Below, piece by piece: positions 22,988 to 32,031 of a stretch of DNA of 64,000 bases. This stretch comes from Nocardia acididurans (GTDB lineage: Bacteria; Actinomycetota; Actinomycetes; Mycobacteriales; Mycobacteriaceae). The stretch's first letter is position 1. Each line of letters begins with the position of its first letter. The position numbers and the translations under genes are program-made. Under the pieces are notes generated by a model that worked only from the letters and a program-made list of their open reading frames with translations, did not search any database and was not told the DNA's origin. The stretch covers positions 496,001 through 560,000 of the forward strand of contig NZ_JAERRJ010000003.1 of the NCBI RefSeq assembly GCF_016741815.1, read 5' to 3'.

Positions 22988-24544
22988 GTGGGGCGCATCC
23001 CACCCCGGCAGGTTGCCGAAGCTCGATCCGAGAACGCGGAACCGCCGCGGGTGACCGGGCGGTGGGCCATGCTGGCCGTGCTGTGCGCGAGCCTGCTGCT
23101 GGTCGCCATGGACGCCACGATTCTGAATGTCGCGCTGCCCTCGCTGATCGACCACATGGAACCCAGTCCCATGGAACAGCTCTGGATCGTGGACCTGTAC
23201 GGGCTGGTGCTGGGCGGTCTGCTCATCACCTGCGGCGCGATCAGTGACCGGTACGGGCGCAAACGGCTGTTCATCGCCGGATTCGTGCTCTTCGGCCTGG
23301 CCTCGGTGGTGGCCGCCACCGCGCACGATCCCGCGCAGTTGATCGCCGGGCGGGCGCTGCTGGGCGTGGGCGGGGCCATGGTCATGCCGTCCACCCTCTC
23401 GCTGATCCGCAATATCTTCACCGACGATCACGAACGGACGCTGGCCATCGGCATCTGGGCGTCGGTCGCGGGTGCGGGCGCGGCGATCGGGCCGCTGGTC
23501 GGCGGGCACCTGGTCGAGCAGTTCGGGTGGTCGGCGGCGTTCTGGCTGAATGTGCCGGTGGTGGTGCTGACCGTGACGGCCGGGCTGTGGCTGCTGCCGG
23601 AGTACCGCGCGCCGCAGCAGGGCGGGTCACTCGACTGGCTCAGCGCGGCGCTGTCGGTACTGGGCATCGTGGCGCTGGCGTGGGGTATCAAACATCTGGC
23701 CAAGGGCGATCCGGCGCCGGTCGATCTGGTGATCATGGTGGCGTCGGTGCTGCTGCTCGGCTGGTTCGCCTACCGGCAGCTGCGGTCGGCGGATCCGCTG
23801 CTGGATGTGCGGCTGTTCCGCAACCGCGCGTTCACGGCCGCGGCGCTGTCGACGCTGCTGGCCATGCTGGCCATCGGCGCCGCGCTGTTCCTGATCTCGT
23901 TGTGGCTGCAGTACATTCACGGCTACACGCCGTCGGAAGCCGGGCTGCGGACGGTGCCCGCCGCGTTCGCCACCCTGTTCGGGTCGCTGGCCACGCCGTG
24001 GCTCATGCGCCACGTCGGAGTGCGCCCGCTCATGGCGTTCGGCCTGGCCTCGCTGACGGCGGGCTTCGTGGTGCTGGCCGCCATCCCGACCACGTCGTAT
24101 CCGCTGGTCGCCTTCGTGCTGGTGTGCCTGGGCATCGGCGACGGCATCGCCATCACCACCGCCGCCGCGGTGCTGGTCGCGGCGGTGCCTCCCGAACGCG
24201 CCGGGCAGGCCGGCGCCGTGGAGGAGACCAACTACGAGCTCGGCATCGGCCTCGGGGTGGCGCTGCTGGGCAGCATCCACGGCCGCCTGTTCGTCGAGCA
24301 CATGACCGACCTGCCACTGCACGGCGACGATCTGGACACCGCGCGCGGCTCCGTCGGCGGCGCGGCCTACATCTCCCATCAGATCGGCGGGCCGGTCGGC
24401 GCACAGGTGCTCGAAATCGCCCAGCACGCTTTCGATTCCGCGTTGACCACCACCTCGTGGATCTCGGCGGGACTGGTCGGCTCGGTCGCACTGCTCGTGG
24501 TCATCCTGGTACCCAAGGGATTTCAGGCGACCTCGTCGCACTGA
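22988..24544 (+). CDS. MFS multidrug exporter, DHA2 type (LfrA/SmvA-like)
   Basis: The protein has 518 residues with 14 predicted helices. Helix 1 contains M-D-A-T-I-L-N-V-A-L-P, motif A is G-A-I-S-D-R-Y-G-R-K-R-L, and motif C reads G-A-G-A-A-I-G-P-L-V-G-G. It most resembles the SmvA/LfrA/QacA quaternary-ammonium and dye exporters. The start is a GTG at 22988 with AGGAGGCAG just upstream. No regulator is adjacent; the convergent neighbour is a sigma factor. Confidence 0.88.
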   Translation: MGRIPPRQVAEARSENAEPPRVTGRWAMLAVLCASLLLVAMDATILNVALPSLIDHMEPSPMEQLWIVDLYGLVLGGLLITCGAISDRYGRKRLFIAGFVLFGLASVVAATAHDPAQLIAGRALLGVGGAMVMPSTLSLIRNIFTDDHERTLAIGIWASVAGAGAAIGPLVGGHLVEQFGWSAAFWLNVPVVVLTVTAGLWLLPEYRAPQQGGSLDWLSAALSVLGIVALAWGIKHLAKGDPAPVDLVIMVASVLLLGWFAYRQLRSADPLLDVRLFRNRAFTAAALSTLLAMLAIGAALFLISLWLQYIHGYTPSEAGLRTVPAAFATLFGSLATPWLMRHVGVRPLMAFGLASLTAGFVVLAAIPTTSYPLVAFVLVCLGIGDGIAITTAAAVLVAAVPPERAGQAGAVEETNYELGIGLGVALLGSIHGRLFVEHMTDLPLHGDDLDTARGSVGGAAYISHQIGGPVGAQVLEIAQHAFDSALTTTSWISAGLVGSVALLVVILVPKGFQATSSH

Positions 24545-24553
24545 CGAAACGAC

Positions 24554-24586
24554 AACGGCCCGCCGCCGTCAGGCGAGGGCCGTTTT
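24554..24586 (+). terminator. Intrinsic terminator after the DHA2 exporter
   Basis: AACGGCCC pairs with GGGCCGTT, with an inner GCC/GGC, followed by TTTTC. It starts 10 bp after the exporter stop and overlaps the last codons of the convergent sigma-factor gene. Confidence 0.75.
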
Positions 24587-25183
24587 CAATTGCGCCAGAC
24601 CGGATCTGATGCGCGCCTTGACGGCGGGCAGGCCGATGCCGAGATGGGCGGCAACCTGCGAATAGCTGAGGCCGCCGTAGTACGCGAGCATGACCGACTC
24701 GCGCTGATAGGGGGTGAGCGCGCGCAGACCCGTTCGCACCGCCTGTTCTTCGTGCCGGCGCACGATCTCCTCGGCCACCACGTCGGCGGGCGGGCGGTAA
24801 TCGCAGACGCCCCAGCGATTCTCGTGTCCGGCGGCGGAACACTCGCGCCGCACCCTATCCACCGACTGATGGTGCGCCAGGGTGGTGAGCCAGGTCAGGG
24901 CGCTGCCGCGGCGCGGGTCGAAACCGGCTGCGCTGCGCCACACCTGGAGGTACACCTCGTGACAGGTCTCCTCGGCGTAGCCGTGATCACGGACGATGGT
25001 CTGCACGCGACTGTAGACGAGCCTGCGGGTGCGGCGGTAGAACTGCTCGTAGGCGTGATCGTCGCCGGCGGCGATGCGGCGAACCAGCTCGTCGTAGTCG
25101 TTGCGGCGGTGGGTTTTTCCGGTCGGGCGCCCGGCCGGATGAGCCGGGCGGGCGGGATGGTGCGGTGCTCGTGACACGTTCAC
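24569..25183 (-). CDS. ECF RNA polymerase sigma factor (SigK-like)
   Basis: The protein has 204 residues. Region 2 (about 30-100) contains Y-E-Q-F-Y-R-R-T, A-E-E-T-C-H-E-V-Y-L-Q-V-W and S-A-L-T-W-L-T-T-L-A-H; region 4 (about 145-200) has L-T-P-Y-Q-R-E-S-V-M-L-A-Y-Y-G-G-L-S-Y and G-L-P-A-V-K-A-R-I-R-S-G. This is the SigK/SigL-like ECF19 pattern. Such factors are normally held by a membrane anti-sigma RskA encoded next door, but none is visible here: the next minus-strand gene downstream is absent (convergent exporter) and upstream are GAF-ANTAR genes. Targets are unknown. Confidence 0.9.
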   Translation of the reverse strand: MNVSRAPHHPARPAHPAGRPTGKTHRRNDYDELVRRIAAGDDHAYEQFYRRTRRLVYSRVQTIVRDHGYAEETCHEVYLQVWRSAAGFDPRRGSALTWLTTLAHHQSVDRVRRECSAAGHENRWGVCDYRPPADVVAEEIVRRHEEQAVRTGLRALTPYQRESVMLAYYGGLSYSQVAAHLGIGLPAVKARIRSGLAQLKTALA

Positions 25184-25440
25184 TACTGCCCCTAGATCTG
25201 CGGGAATCAGAGTTGCCGAAACGAGCCGTCGAGGGGCAGGGACGGTCGGACCTCACACGGAAACCAGCCGGGGACAGGGGCTTTCGATTCCGCCAATCGA
25301 TCAGCCTACTCTTCCCGTCCGGGACACCGGCGCAGTTGTGTCAGATCCGCACTACAGTGCTGCGCAATCTTCGCAACCGGTGCGGCGGTGTGCGATTCGC
25401 AGGCCCCGCACCGCGCCGAATCCGTCGTTTCGCGGCGGTG

Positions 25441-26160
25441 TCAGATTCGCAAGCCCAGTTCGACGATGCCGCGCGCCACCGCCCGGACCGTCACCCGATT
25501 GCGGCGGGCGTGGGCGCGAATGAGCTCGAAGGCGGCATCCGGCGTGGTCTGACGGGCGTGTGCGATAACGCCTTTGGCCTGCTCCACCACGATCCGGCTG
25601 TTCAGCGCGTGCTGGAGTTGCTCGGTCACGCGCTGCTGGCGTTGCACCAGATTCGCTGTCACGATGTGGCCGGTCGCCATCCCGGCCAGCAGCGCCGCCA
25701 CCGACAGATCCCGCCCCGACCAGCGGCGGGGTTGCCGCGAATACAGGCTCAGCACACCGGCTTCGGTGTCGTCGAGCCGCATCGGTATCGCGGCGATCGA
25801 CGAGATACGGTGCTGCCCAGCGAGATCCGCGTACTCCGGCCACATGTCCCCGTAGTTGCCGATATCGGTGATGGTCACCGGTGCGCCGCAGGTGTGCGCC
25901 ACCACGCCCGGCCCGCGCGCGCATTCCCGCTGGCAGACTTCGAGATCCAGCAGTTCGGCGGGAATTCCGCTGAAGGGTCCGGGCTCCCCGGCCCCGAGCT
26001 GCTCGGACAGCGCGACGGTGGCGCCGGCCGGTTCGAGCACATCGATAGCACTGCGCATCAACTGTTCCAGGATGTGCGGCATCTCGTGTGCCGCGGGTAG
26101 CAGTCGTGCGAATCGAGCCAGCACCGCAACCAGCAACTCACTGTCGGACACCGCAATCAC
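25441..26160 (-). CDS. GAF-ANTAR RNA-binding regulator (copy 1)
   Basis: The protein has 239 residues. The GAF sensor domain covers about 15-165; the ANTAR domain covers about 175-235 with L-Q-H-A-L-N-S-R-I-V-V-E-Q-A-K-G-V-I-A and a closing V-R-A-V-A-R-G-I-V. ANTAR domains bind paired hexaloop RNA hairpins and prevent transcription termination; GAF senses a small ligand or redox state. A second protein of the same type lies immediately upstream, separated by about 100 bp, so the two may be co-transcribed. The 257 bp between this gene and the sigma factor holds no gene. Confidence 0.85.
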   Translation of the reverse strand: MIAVSDSELLVAVLARFARLLPAAHEMPHILEQLMRSAIDVLEPAGATVALSEQLGAGEPGPFSGIPAELLDLEVCQRECARGPGVVAHTCGAPVTITDIGNYGDMWPEYADLAGQHRISSIAAIPMRLDDTEAGVLSLYSRQPRRWSGRDLSVAALLAGMATGHIVTANLVQRQQRVTEQLQHALNSRIVVEQAKGVIAHARQTTPDAAFELIRAHARRNRVTVRAVARGIVELGLRI

Positions 26161-26263
26161 CCCGCATCGGCGAACGCCGGGGCGCCGCCACGTAAGTTTC
26201 CTGTGCCGCTCTTGCCGTCAGCTAATCGTATGGGGCGGCCGGTGCGCTACGGAACACTTGCGC

Positions 26264-27034
26264 TCATTCGGGTTCGATTCGAACCTTGCGGTCTACTACC
26301 CCGTGCGCCACCTCCACCAGCGAAAGACCGTGTGTGAAGGCGTATCCGCGCAGGCGAGCGTAGGCGTCGGCGATCTCGATGCCCAGTTGTGCGCTGGTCA
26401 TGCCCGCCGCCTGATGAATCCGGCGACTCGACACCGGCTGCGCCCACTGCCGCGCCTCGTCCCCCGACGACAGCACCAGGCTGGCGGTCACCAGATCGGC
26501 GATGTGCAGCGCGGCCGACATGAGCCGCGGTCCGGGCAGGCCGGTGGTCCCGCGATACAGATCCACCGCGCCGAGCCGGATGGCCCCGAGCCGCAACGGC
26601 ACCGCCAGCACGGATCCGGCGGCATGCCGGTCACCGGGCATATTCGCCAGGGCCGCAGCGAATCCCGGCCAGCGGTCGAACTCCGCCGCGAGATCCTCGA
26701 CCAGGATCGGCACACCGTCGGCGACCGCCGAGACCGCCGGTCCTTCCCCGGCCGTGGCCTGGGCGGCCTCGACCCGATCGGCGAATTCGTCACTGGCGCA
26801 CCAGGGTTGCATCCCCGCGTCGCGTTCCTCCAGCACGATGGCGGCCCGGTGCACGGGCAGCACGCGCACGCAGGCCGTGCACACCGCGGTGAGCCCGCCG
26901 CCCGCATCGCGCACGGCACGCAGGAATTGTCCTGTCAGCTGGTCGAACTGTGACGAACCCATCCAACGAACCGCCCCACCATCATCGCGCCCTACGATGA
27001 GTAATTCGGTGTCAGCGGTCAGTATCACCGTCAC
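26264..27034 (-). CDS. GAF-ANTAR RNA-binding regulator (copy 2)
   Basis: The protein has 256 residues (184 residues of clear homology after an ATG at 26962 if the shorter start is used). The GAF domain spans about 40-185. The ANTAR region is at the C-terminus, with R-R-I-H-Q-A-A-G-M-T-S-A-Q-L-G-I in place of the usual I-x-x-A-K-G-x-L-M and L-S-L-V-E-V-A-H-G-V-V-D at the end. The A-K-G to A-A-G change suggests a diverged RNA-binding helix. The start is unsure between GTG 27034 and ATG 26962. Confidence 0.8.
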   Translation of the reverse strand: MTVILTADTELLIVGRDDGGAVRWMGSSQFDQLTGQFLRAVRDAGGGLTAVCTACVRVLPVHRAAIVLEERDAGMQPWCASDEFADRVEAAQATAGEGPAVSAVADGVPILVEDLAAEFDRWPGFAAALANMPGDRHAAGSVLAVPLRLGAIRLGAVDLYRGTTGLPGPRLMSAALHIADLVTASLVLSSGDEARQWAQPVSSRRIHQAAGMTSAQLGIEIADAYARLRGYAFTHGLSLVEVAHGVVDRKVRIEPE

Positions 27035-27086
27035 AGGTGGGCAACGGACAGGGCCGAAAGTCCCTGTGCCCTACCGCCATCCGCAC

Positions 27087-28475
27087 CTACTCCGCCAGCG
27101 CGGCGGCCGGACGATGCGGTACGCCGAGCCGGTACAGCCCGCGCAGATCGTAGGTGTGGGTGGCGATCGCACCCAGCAGCACGCCGAACAGCAGGCCGAA
27201 CAGCGTCATCCAGAGGCCGGTGCTCAGCCCCGCCGCGAGATTCCCGTCGAAGTACAGCAGGGAGCGCACCGCCAGATAGATCTGGTGCATGGGCTCGAAA
27301 TCGGCGAGGAAGGAGATGTAGCGCGGCGTCGCCTCGATCGGAATGGTGCCCGAGGAGGACGGCAGGCCGAGGATCACGAACACGATCATGTTGATCAGCA
27401 GTCCGGCGGTGCCGAAAGCGGCCAGCACCGACAGGCCCGTGACGCACACGGCCGCGATGGCCAGCGCGCCGTAGAGGAACAGCGGCAGCGGGTGATCGAT
27501 CGGCATGTTCATGAGCGTCGCGATACCGAGGAAGATGCCCGAGATCACCGGTGCGGTGAGCGCGGCCATGGCCCACTTGGCCAGCAGCGTGCGCCAGCGG
27601 CTGATGGCCACCGGCTGGATGTGCCGGTACCAGGGCCCGTATTCGGCGGGCGCGTAGCCGAGCACATTGTCGACCATGGCGTGGATGATCATCGCGCCGC
27701 TGAAGCCGGCGAACAGCAGGATCAGCGTGTAGAAGAACGCCGACAGCCCCTGGCCGGTGCCCTCGGGCAGCGGGCGGAACGGGCCGACGGTGACATCGAT
27801 GGGCTTGGCCAGTTGCAACCGGGCCGCGCCGCTGAGCTGGGCGGCGGCCGTGGCGGCATCGGTGCCGGGTGCGAGTTTCGCGGCGACCTGCTCGGTGAGC
27901 TGCGTGCCGACGGTGGCGTTCACCTCGGTCATGGCGCGGTCGCTGAAGCGCTGCACGATGCCCGCGGCGTAGGTTCCCGCCCGCGGATTGGTGTGCACGG
28001 TGATCACCGGACGCTCCACGTCACCGGGAACCACCGAGGCCGCGGCCAGAATCGAGAGCCGCTTGCTGAAATCGCTCGGGATGACGATCGCGCCGTAGAT
28101 GTGCCCCTCTTTGAGCTGGCGCTGCGCCTCACCGATGCCGAGCAGCCGCAGATCCACCTTGTCGGCGGGCACCTTGTCCTTCAGCGCCTCGGTGATCTGC
28201 GTGCCGACGTTCACGGTGCGGCCGTCGATCACGTCGCCGTCGTCCTGGTTGACCAGGGCGACCGGAAAATCGTGCAGGTTCTTCTCCGGGTCGGAGGTGT
28301 AGCCGAGGTACATGGTGCCCAGCAGTGCGGCCAGCAGCGTGACCACGAACATCGGCACCAGCCAGCCGCGCAGTGGCACGCGCCCGCGCCCGCCCTCCGG
28401 CGAAACCGCTGTGGACGCACTGTCTTTCACCACGGATTCCCCGCCTTCCGATCCGGACATGCTGTCGTTCGTCAT
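27087..28475 (-). CDS. YhgE/Pip-type ABC-2 membrane protein
   Basis: The protein has 462 residues from the ATG at 28475 (469 from a GTG at 28496). A first transmembrane helix (about 45-65) is followed by a ~200-residue extracellular domain starting L-V-N-Q-D-D-G and containing I-Y-G-A-I-V-I-P-S-D-F-S, then five or six helices at the C-terminus. This is the DUF3533/YhgE-Pip arrangement seen in ESX-like and ABC-2 export proteins. It is divergent from a TetR gene with a perfect palindrome between them, suggesting ligand-induced expression and an export role. Confidence 0.75.
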   Translation of the reverse strand: MTNDSMSGSEGGESVVKDSASTAVSPEGGRGRVPLRGWLVPMFVVTLLAALLGTMYLGYTSDPEKNLHDFPVALVNQDDGDVIDGRTVNVGTQITEALKDKVPADKVDLRLLGIGEAQRQLKEGHIYGAIVIPSDFSKRLSILAAASVVPGDVERPVITVHTNPRAGTYAAGIVQRFSDRAMTEVNATVGTQLTEQVAAKLAPGTDAATAAAQLSGAARLQLAKPIDVTVGPFRPLPEGTGQGLSAFFYTLILLFAGFSGAMIIHAMVDNVLGYAPAEYGPWYRHIQPVAISRWRTLLAKWAMAALTAPVISGIFLGIATLMNMPIDHPLPLFLYGALAIAAVCVTGLSVLAAFGTAGLLINMIVFVILGLPSSSGTIPIEATPRYISFLADFEPMHQIYLAVRSLLYFDGNLAAGLSTGLWMTLFGLLFGVLLGAIATHTYDLRGLYRLGVPHRPAAALAE

Positions 28476-28487
28476 GGTGACAGCCAA

Positions 28488-28504
28488 TGTAGGCACTGCC
28501 TACA
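28488..28504. promoter_or_regulatory. TetR operator candidate TGTAGGCA-C-TGCCTACA
   Basis: A perfect 17-bp palindrome with 8-base arms lies in the 56-bp space between the divergent YhgE/Pip-type gene and the TetR gene at 28532. It overlaps the alternative GTG start of the membrane-protein gene. It is very likely the TetR binding site controlling both promoters. Confidence 0.7.
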
Positions 28505-28531
28505 AAGTAGTCAACGACAACATCCGCAAGT

Positions 28532-29149
28532 GTGTCCGATATCCTGCTCTCGATGTCCGCTGCCCGTTTGCGCTCCTATCACCACGGCGATCTGCGCGCC
28601 GAACTCCTGCGCCGCGCCGAGGCCGCGCTGCGCCGTGTCGGCGTCGACGGGCTGTCGCTGCGGCAGCTCGCCCGAGACACCGGTGTCAGCCACGCCGCGC
28701 CGAGCCGGCACTTCCGCGACAAGCAGGCACTGCTGGACGCCCTGGCCGCCGAAGGTTTCGTCCGGCTCGGCAGCGAATTCGAGAAGGCCGCCGCCACCGG
28801 CACCTTCCTGGAGCGGCTGCACGCCATGGCGCGCACCTACCTGCGCTTCGCCATCGACAATCCGGCGCTGCTGGCCCTGATGTTCGCTCGCCGCCACACC
28901 AGCCCGACCGCCGTCATGGAAGAGGCTGTGGCCACGGCCTATTCGGTCCCGATCAGCATGATCGCCGACGGCCAGGCGCGCGGCGAGGTGGTCGAGGGCG
29001 ATCCGCGGCGCATCTGCCTGTCGGCCATGGCGGCGCTGCAGGGCATGGCCACCTTCGTCGGCTCCGGCTTCGTGACACCCGAGGGCGCGGACACGCTGCT
29101 CGACGAAACCGTCGGGTTCATGCTGGACGGTTTGCGTCCCCGTCGCTGA
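28532..29149 (+). CDS. TetR-family regulator of the divergent membrane-protein gene
   Basis: The protein has 205 residues from GTG 28532, or 198 from ATG 28553. The helix-turn-helix region reads Y-H-H-G-D-L-R-A-E-L-L and G-V-S-H-A-A-P-S-R-H-F-R-D-K, which is the characteristic pattern of the WHG (TetR_C_13/25) group. The C-terminal domain is helical with F-A-R-R-H. It is the probable repressor acting at the palindrome 28488-28504. Confidence 0.85.
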   Translation: MSDILLSMSAARLRSYHHGDLRAELLRRAEAALRRVGVDGLSLRQLARDTGVSHAAPSRHFRDKQALLDALAAEGFVRLGSEFEKAAATGTFLERLHAMARTYLRFAIDNPALLALMFARRHTSPTAVMEEAVATAYSVPISMIADGQARGEVVEGDPRRICLSAMAALQGMATFVGSGFVTPEGADTLLDETVGFMLDGLRPRR

Positions 29150-29179
29150 CGCCGGCACCTCTACCGCTACCTTTGGGGA

Positions 29180-29809
29180 GTGACGATCGAGGGAAGACAG
29201 TACGGCGGCCGTGCCGTGGTCGAGCGGAAAGCCGAACGCCGACAGCGCTTCCTCGACGCCGCCATCCAGATCTTCGGGGAACGCGGGTACGCCAACTGCT
29301 CGCTGGCCGATGTCTGCGCCGCCGCGGGACTCTCGAAACGCCAGTTCTACGAGGAGTTCCAGACCCGCGAGGACATCCTGGTCGCGGCCTACGACCGCAT
29401 CCAGGAGGAGGCCGGGGCCGCGCTGGCGACCGCGCTGGCCGAACTCGGACCCGATCCCGACCCCACCACCACGGTGACCACCGCGCTGTCGGCCTACCTC
29501 GGCTCGGTGGGCTCCGACCCGCACCGCGCCAAGGTGGCGTTCGTCGAGGTCGTCGGCGTGAGCGAGCGCATGGAACAGCATCGCCGCGCCCGCAGGCACA
29601 ACTGGGTCACCATCATCCGCGCCGCGCTGCAACCGCTGGCCGGGCCGAACGCGCGCATTCGCGGCAATCCGGAGCTCGCCGGTAGCGCGCTCATCGGCGC
29701 GATCAACGGCCTCGCACACGAATGGCTGCTGTCCGACCCGCGCCCGCCGGTGAGCGATCTGGTGGAACTGCTTGTCCCCATCTCGGTTTCGCTCATCGTG
29801 CGGGACTGA
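29180..29809 (+). CDS. TetR-family transcriptional regulator
   Basis: The protein has 209 residues from a GTG at 29180. The helix-turn-helix region reads A-I-Q-I-F-G-E-R-G-Y ... L-S-K-R-Q-F-Y-E-E-F (about 25-65). It follows the preceding TetR gene by 30 bp and is convergent with a prolyl oligopeptidase gene, with 4 bp between the stops. No obvious target is adjacent. Two unrelated TetR genes in tandem is unusual; they may be co-transcribed. Confidence 0.85.
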   Translation: MTIEGRQYGGRAVVERKAERRQRFLDAAIQIFGERGYANCSLADVCAAAGLSKRQFYEEFQTREDILVAAYDRIQEEAGAALATALAELGPDPDPTTTVTTALSAYLGSVGSDPHRAKVAFVEVVGVSERMEQHRRARRHNWVTIIRAALQPLAGPNARIRGNPELAGSALIGAINGLAHEWLLSDPRPPVSDLVELLVPISVSLIVRD

Positions 29810-29813
29810 CCGG

Positions 29814-31934
29814 CTAGCCCGGCATCAGCCTGCGCTGGAAGTAGGTGTACTCCAGGGCGCTGGTGCGCGCCTGCTCGTCGATGGTGGTGCCGCCGCCGTG
29901 CCCGCCCTGGGTGGGCTCGTAGAACAGGTACGGGACGCCGAGTTCGGCTAGTCGGGCGGCGAATTTGCGGGCGTGCTGCGGGCCGACGCGGTCGTCCCTG
30001 GTGCTGGTCCAGATGAACGGCTCGGGGTAGCGCACCCCCGATCTCACCTGGGCGTAGGGCGAAATGGACTCCAGGAACTCGGCTTCTGCCTCGTCGGCCA
30101 CGGTCCCGTACTCCCCGACCCAGGACGCGCCCGCGGCGATCTGCTCGTAGCGCACCATGTCCAGCAGCGGGATCTGGATGTTCACCGCGTTCCACATCTC
30201 CGGATGCTGGGTGAATTCGACGCCCATGAGCAGCCCGCCATTGGACCCGCCCTGAATGCCCAGGTGCCGCGGGGCGGTGATCCTGCGGTCCATCAGATCG
30301 CGACCCACCGCCGCGAAATCGTCGAAAGCCTTCTGCCGCTGGGTCTTGCGCGCCGCCTCGTGCCAGGACGGGCCGTATTCGCCGCCGCCGCGGATATTGG
30401 CGATGACGTACACGCCGCCCCGCTCCAGCCACAGTCTGCCGAGCACACCGCTGTACGGCTGCAGTGCGGAGCTGCCGAAACCACCGTAGCCCCAGAGGAT
30501 CGTCGGGTTGGTGCCGTCGTAGCGCATGTCGGCGGCGCGCACGATGAAGTACGGCACCTGGGTGCCGTCGGATGAGGTGGCCTTCAGCTGCTCCACCACG
30601 AAGCGCGACGAATCGAACCGGGCCGGAGCGGATTTCACCGGATCGAAGCGGCCGTCGTCGGCGTCGAGCCGCCACAGGGTGGTCGGGGTGACCAGCGAGG
30701 TGACGGACAGGTAGGCGGTGTCACCGCGCGAATCCGCGTCCACCGCGTCGACCGTCATCAGGTCGGGCACCGGAACCGGTGCGGCGGACCAGGTTCCGCC
30801 GGGCTGCGGGGTGAAGATCGCGGCGCGGCCGCGGACATCGGACAGTGAGGTGACGACCACCCGGTCATGGGTGGTGACGACCTGACGCAGTGCATCCTGC
30901 GGTCCCGGCGACCACACCGGGGCGGGGAGCAGGTTCCCCGGATCCGCGGCCAGATCGTCCGCGTTCAGGGCCACCAGGGATCCGGAGGGGAAAGTCGTTG
31001 CGCCGGAAGTCCATTCGGTGCGCAGTGAAATCAGCACGCGATCACCGACCATGCCCTCGATATCGGCTTTGTCCGGGAGCGCGACAGCAGCCGTGCGGGT
31101 GCCGTCGACGAGGGTGACCCGCGCCTCGTAGAACGACGGGCGGCGCACCACCAGTGTCAGCCGCCTGCCCGCCGCACCGTCCAGGCGCAACGCCACGGTG
31201 CCCAGGCCGTCGGAGGGTTCGCCGCGCGCGACCTCCACCGCCTGGTCGAGCCGCTGCCCGCGCTGCACGCGTTTGACGATGTACGGGTAGCCCGAGGCCG
31301 TCTTCTCCCCCGCCTGCCATTCCCGCGAGACCAGCAGGGTGTCGTCGTCCACCCAGGTGGCGTACTGTTTGCCGCGCTCCAGCTCGAAGCCGCCTGCCAC
31401 GAACTGTCCTGTGGCCCTGTCGAACTCCCGGATGGTGACAGCGTCCTCGCCGCCGTCGGAGAGCTGCACCAGACACCGGGTGCGGGTGGCCGGTGAGCAG
31501 TCGATGCCCTTCCACACCCAGTCGCGGCCCTCGGCGGCGGCCAGCGCGTCCAGATCGAGCACGGTGCGCCAGTGTGGTTGCGGCGATTCGTAATCGGTGG
31601 CGGTGGTTTCGCGCCAGATACCGCGCCGGTGGTCGGTGTCCTGCCAGAAGTTGCCGATCATGCCGTCCACGAAGGTGGGGGTGGGCAGGCGGTCGGGCGC
31701 GCTGCCCAGTTCCAGGGCCTGACTCAGATTGCCGGCGTAGCGCGAATCCTGTTCCAGCACACCGAGGGTTTTCTCGTTCTCCCCCGTCACCCACGCCTGT
31801 ACGCGGGGACTGTCGAGTTCCTCCAGCCACAGATTCGGATCGGAGGCCGGGGCCGACCCGCCGCAGGCCGTCACAAGGACGGCCGCCAGTGCCACTACCA
31901 TCGCGCGCCAGCCGTACGGCCGTGCGAGACCCAT
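29814..31934 (-). CDS. Lipoprotein prolyl oligopeptidase (peptidase S9A)
   Basis: The protein has 706 residues. The signal peptide ends in the lipobox V-T-A-C (Cys near 24), so the enzyme is anchored outside the membrane. The beta-propeller (about 60-420) precedes the alpha/beta-hydrolase domain, with catalytic Ser in G-G-S-N-G-G (near 540), Asp in T-R-D-D-R-V and His in G-G-H-G-G-G near the C-terminus. It cleaves short peptides after proline. The length is normal for the family. It is divergent from the DUF4132 gene. Confidence 0.9.
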   Translation of the reverse strand: MGLARPYGWRAMVVALAAVLVTACGGSAPASDPNLWLEELDSPRVQAWVTGENEKTLGVLEQDSRYAGNLSQALELGSAPDRLPTPTFVDGMIGNFWQDTDHRRGIWRETTATDYESPQPHWRTVLDLDALAAAEGRDWVWKGIDCSPATRTRCLVQLSDGGEDAVTIREFDRATGQFVAGGFELERGKQYATWVDDDTLLVSREWQAGEKTASGYPYIVKRVQRGQRLDQAVEVARGEPSDGLGTVALRLDGAAGRRLTLVVRRPSFYEARVTLVDGTRTAAVALPDKADIEGMVGDRVLISLRTEWTSGATTFPSGSLVALNADDLAADPGNLLPAPVWSPGPQDALRQVVTTHDRVVVTSLSDVRGRAAIFTPQPGGTWSAAPVPVPDLMTVDAVDADSRGDTAYLSVTSLVTPTTLWRLDADDGRFDPVKSAPARFDSSRFVVEQLKATSSDGTQVPYFIVRAADMRYDGTNPTILWGYGGFGSSALQPYSGVLGRLWLERGGVYVIANIRGGGEYGPSWHEAARKTQRQKAFDDFAAVGRDLMDRRITAPRHLGIQGGSNGGLLMGVEFTQHPEMWNAVNIQIPLLDMVRYEQIAAGASWVGEYGTVADEAEAEFLESISPYAQVRSGVRYPEPFIWTSTRDDRVGPQHARKFAARLAELGVPYLFYEPTQGGHGGGTTIDEQARTSALEYTYFQRRLMPG

Positions 31935-32031
31935 GCCGTTCCCCCAATCCCCACTCGCTCGAAAAAGCGTGCCACCACACTACAACCGGGCACCGACGCG
32001 ATTGTCGGTGCCGCGAGGCAGGATCATTCCT

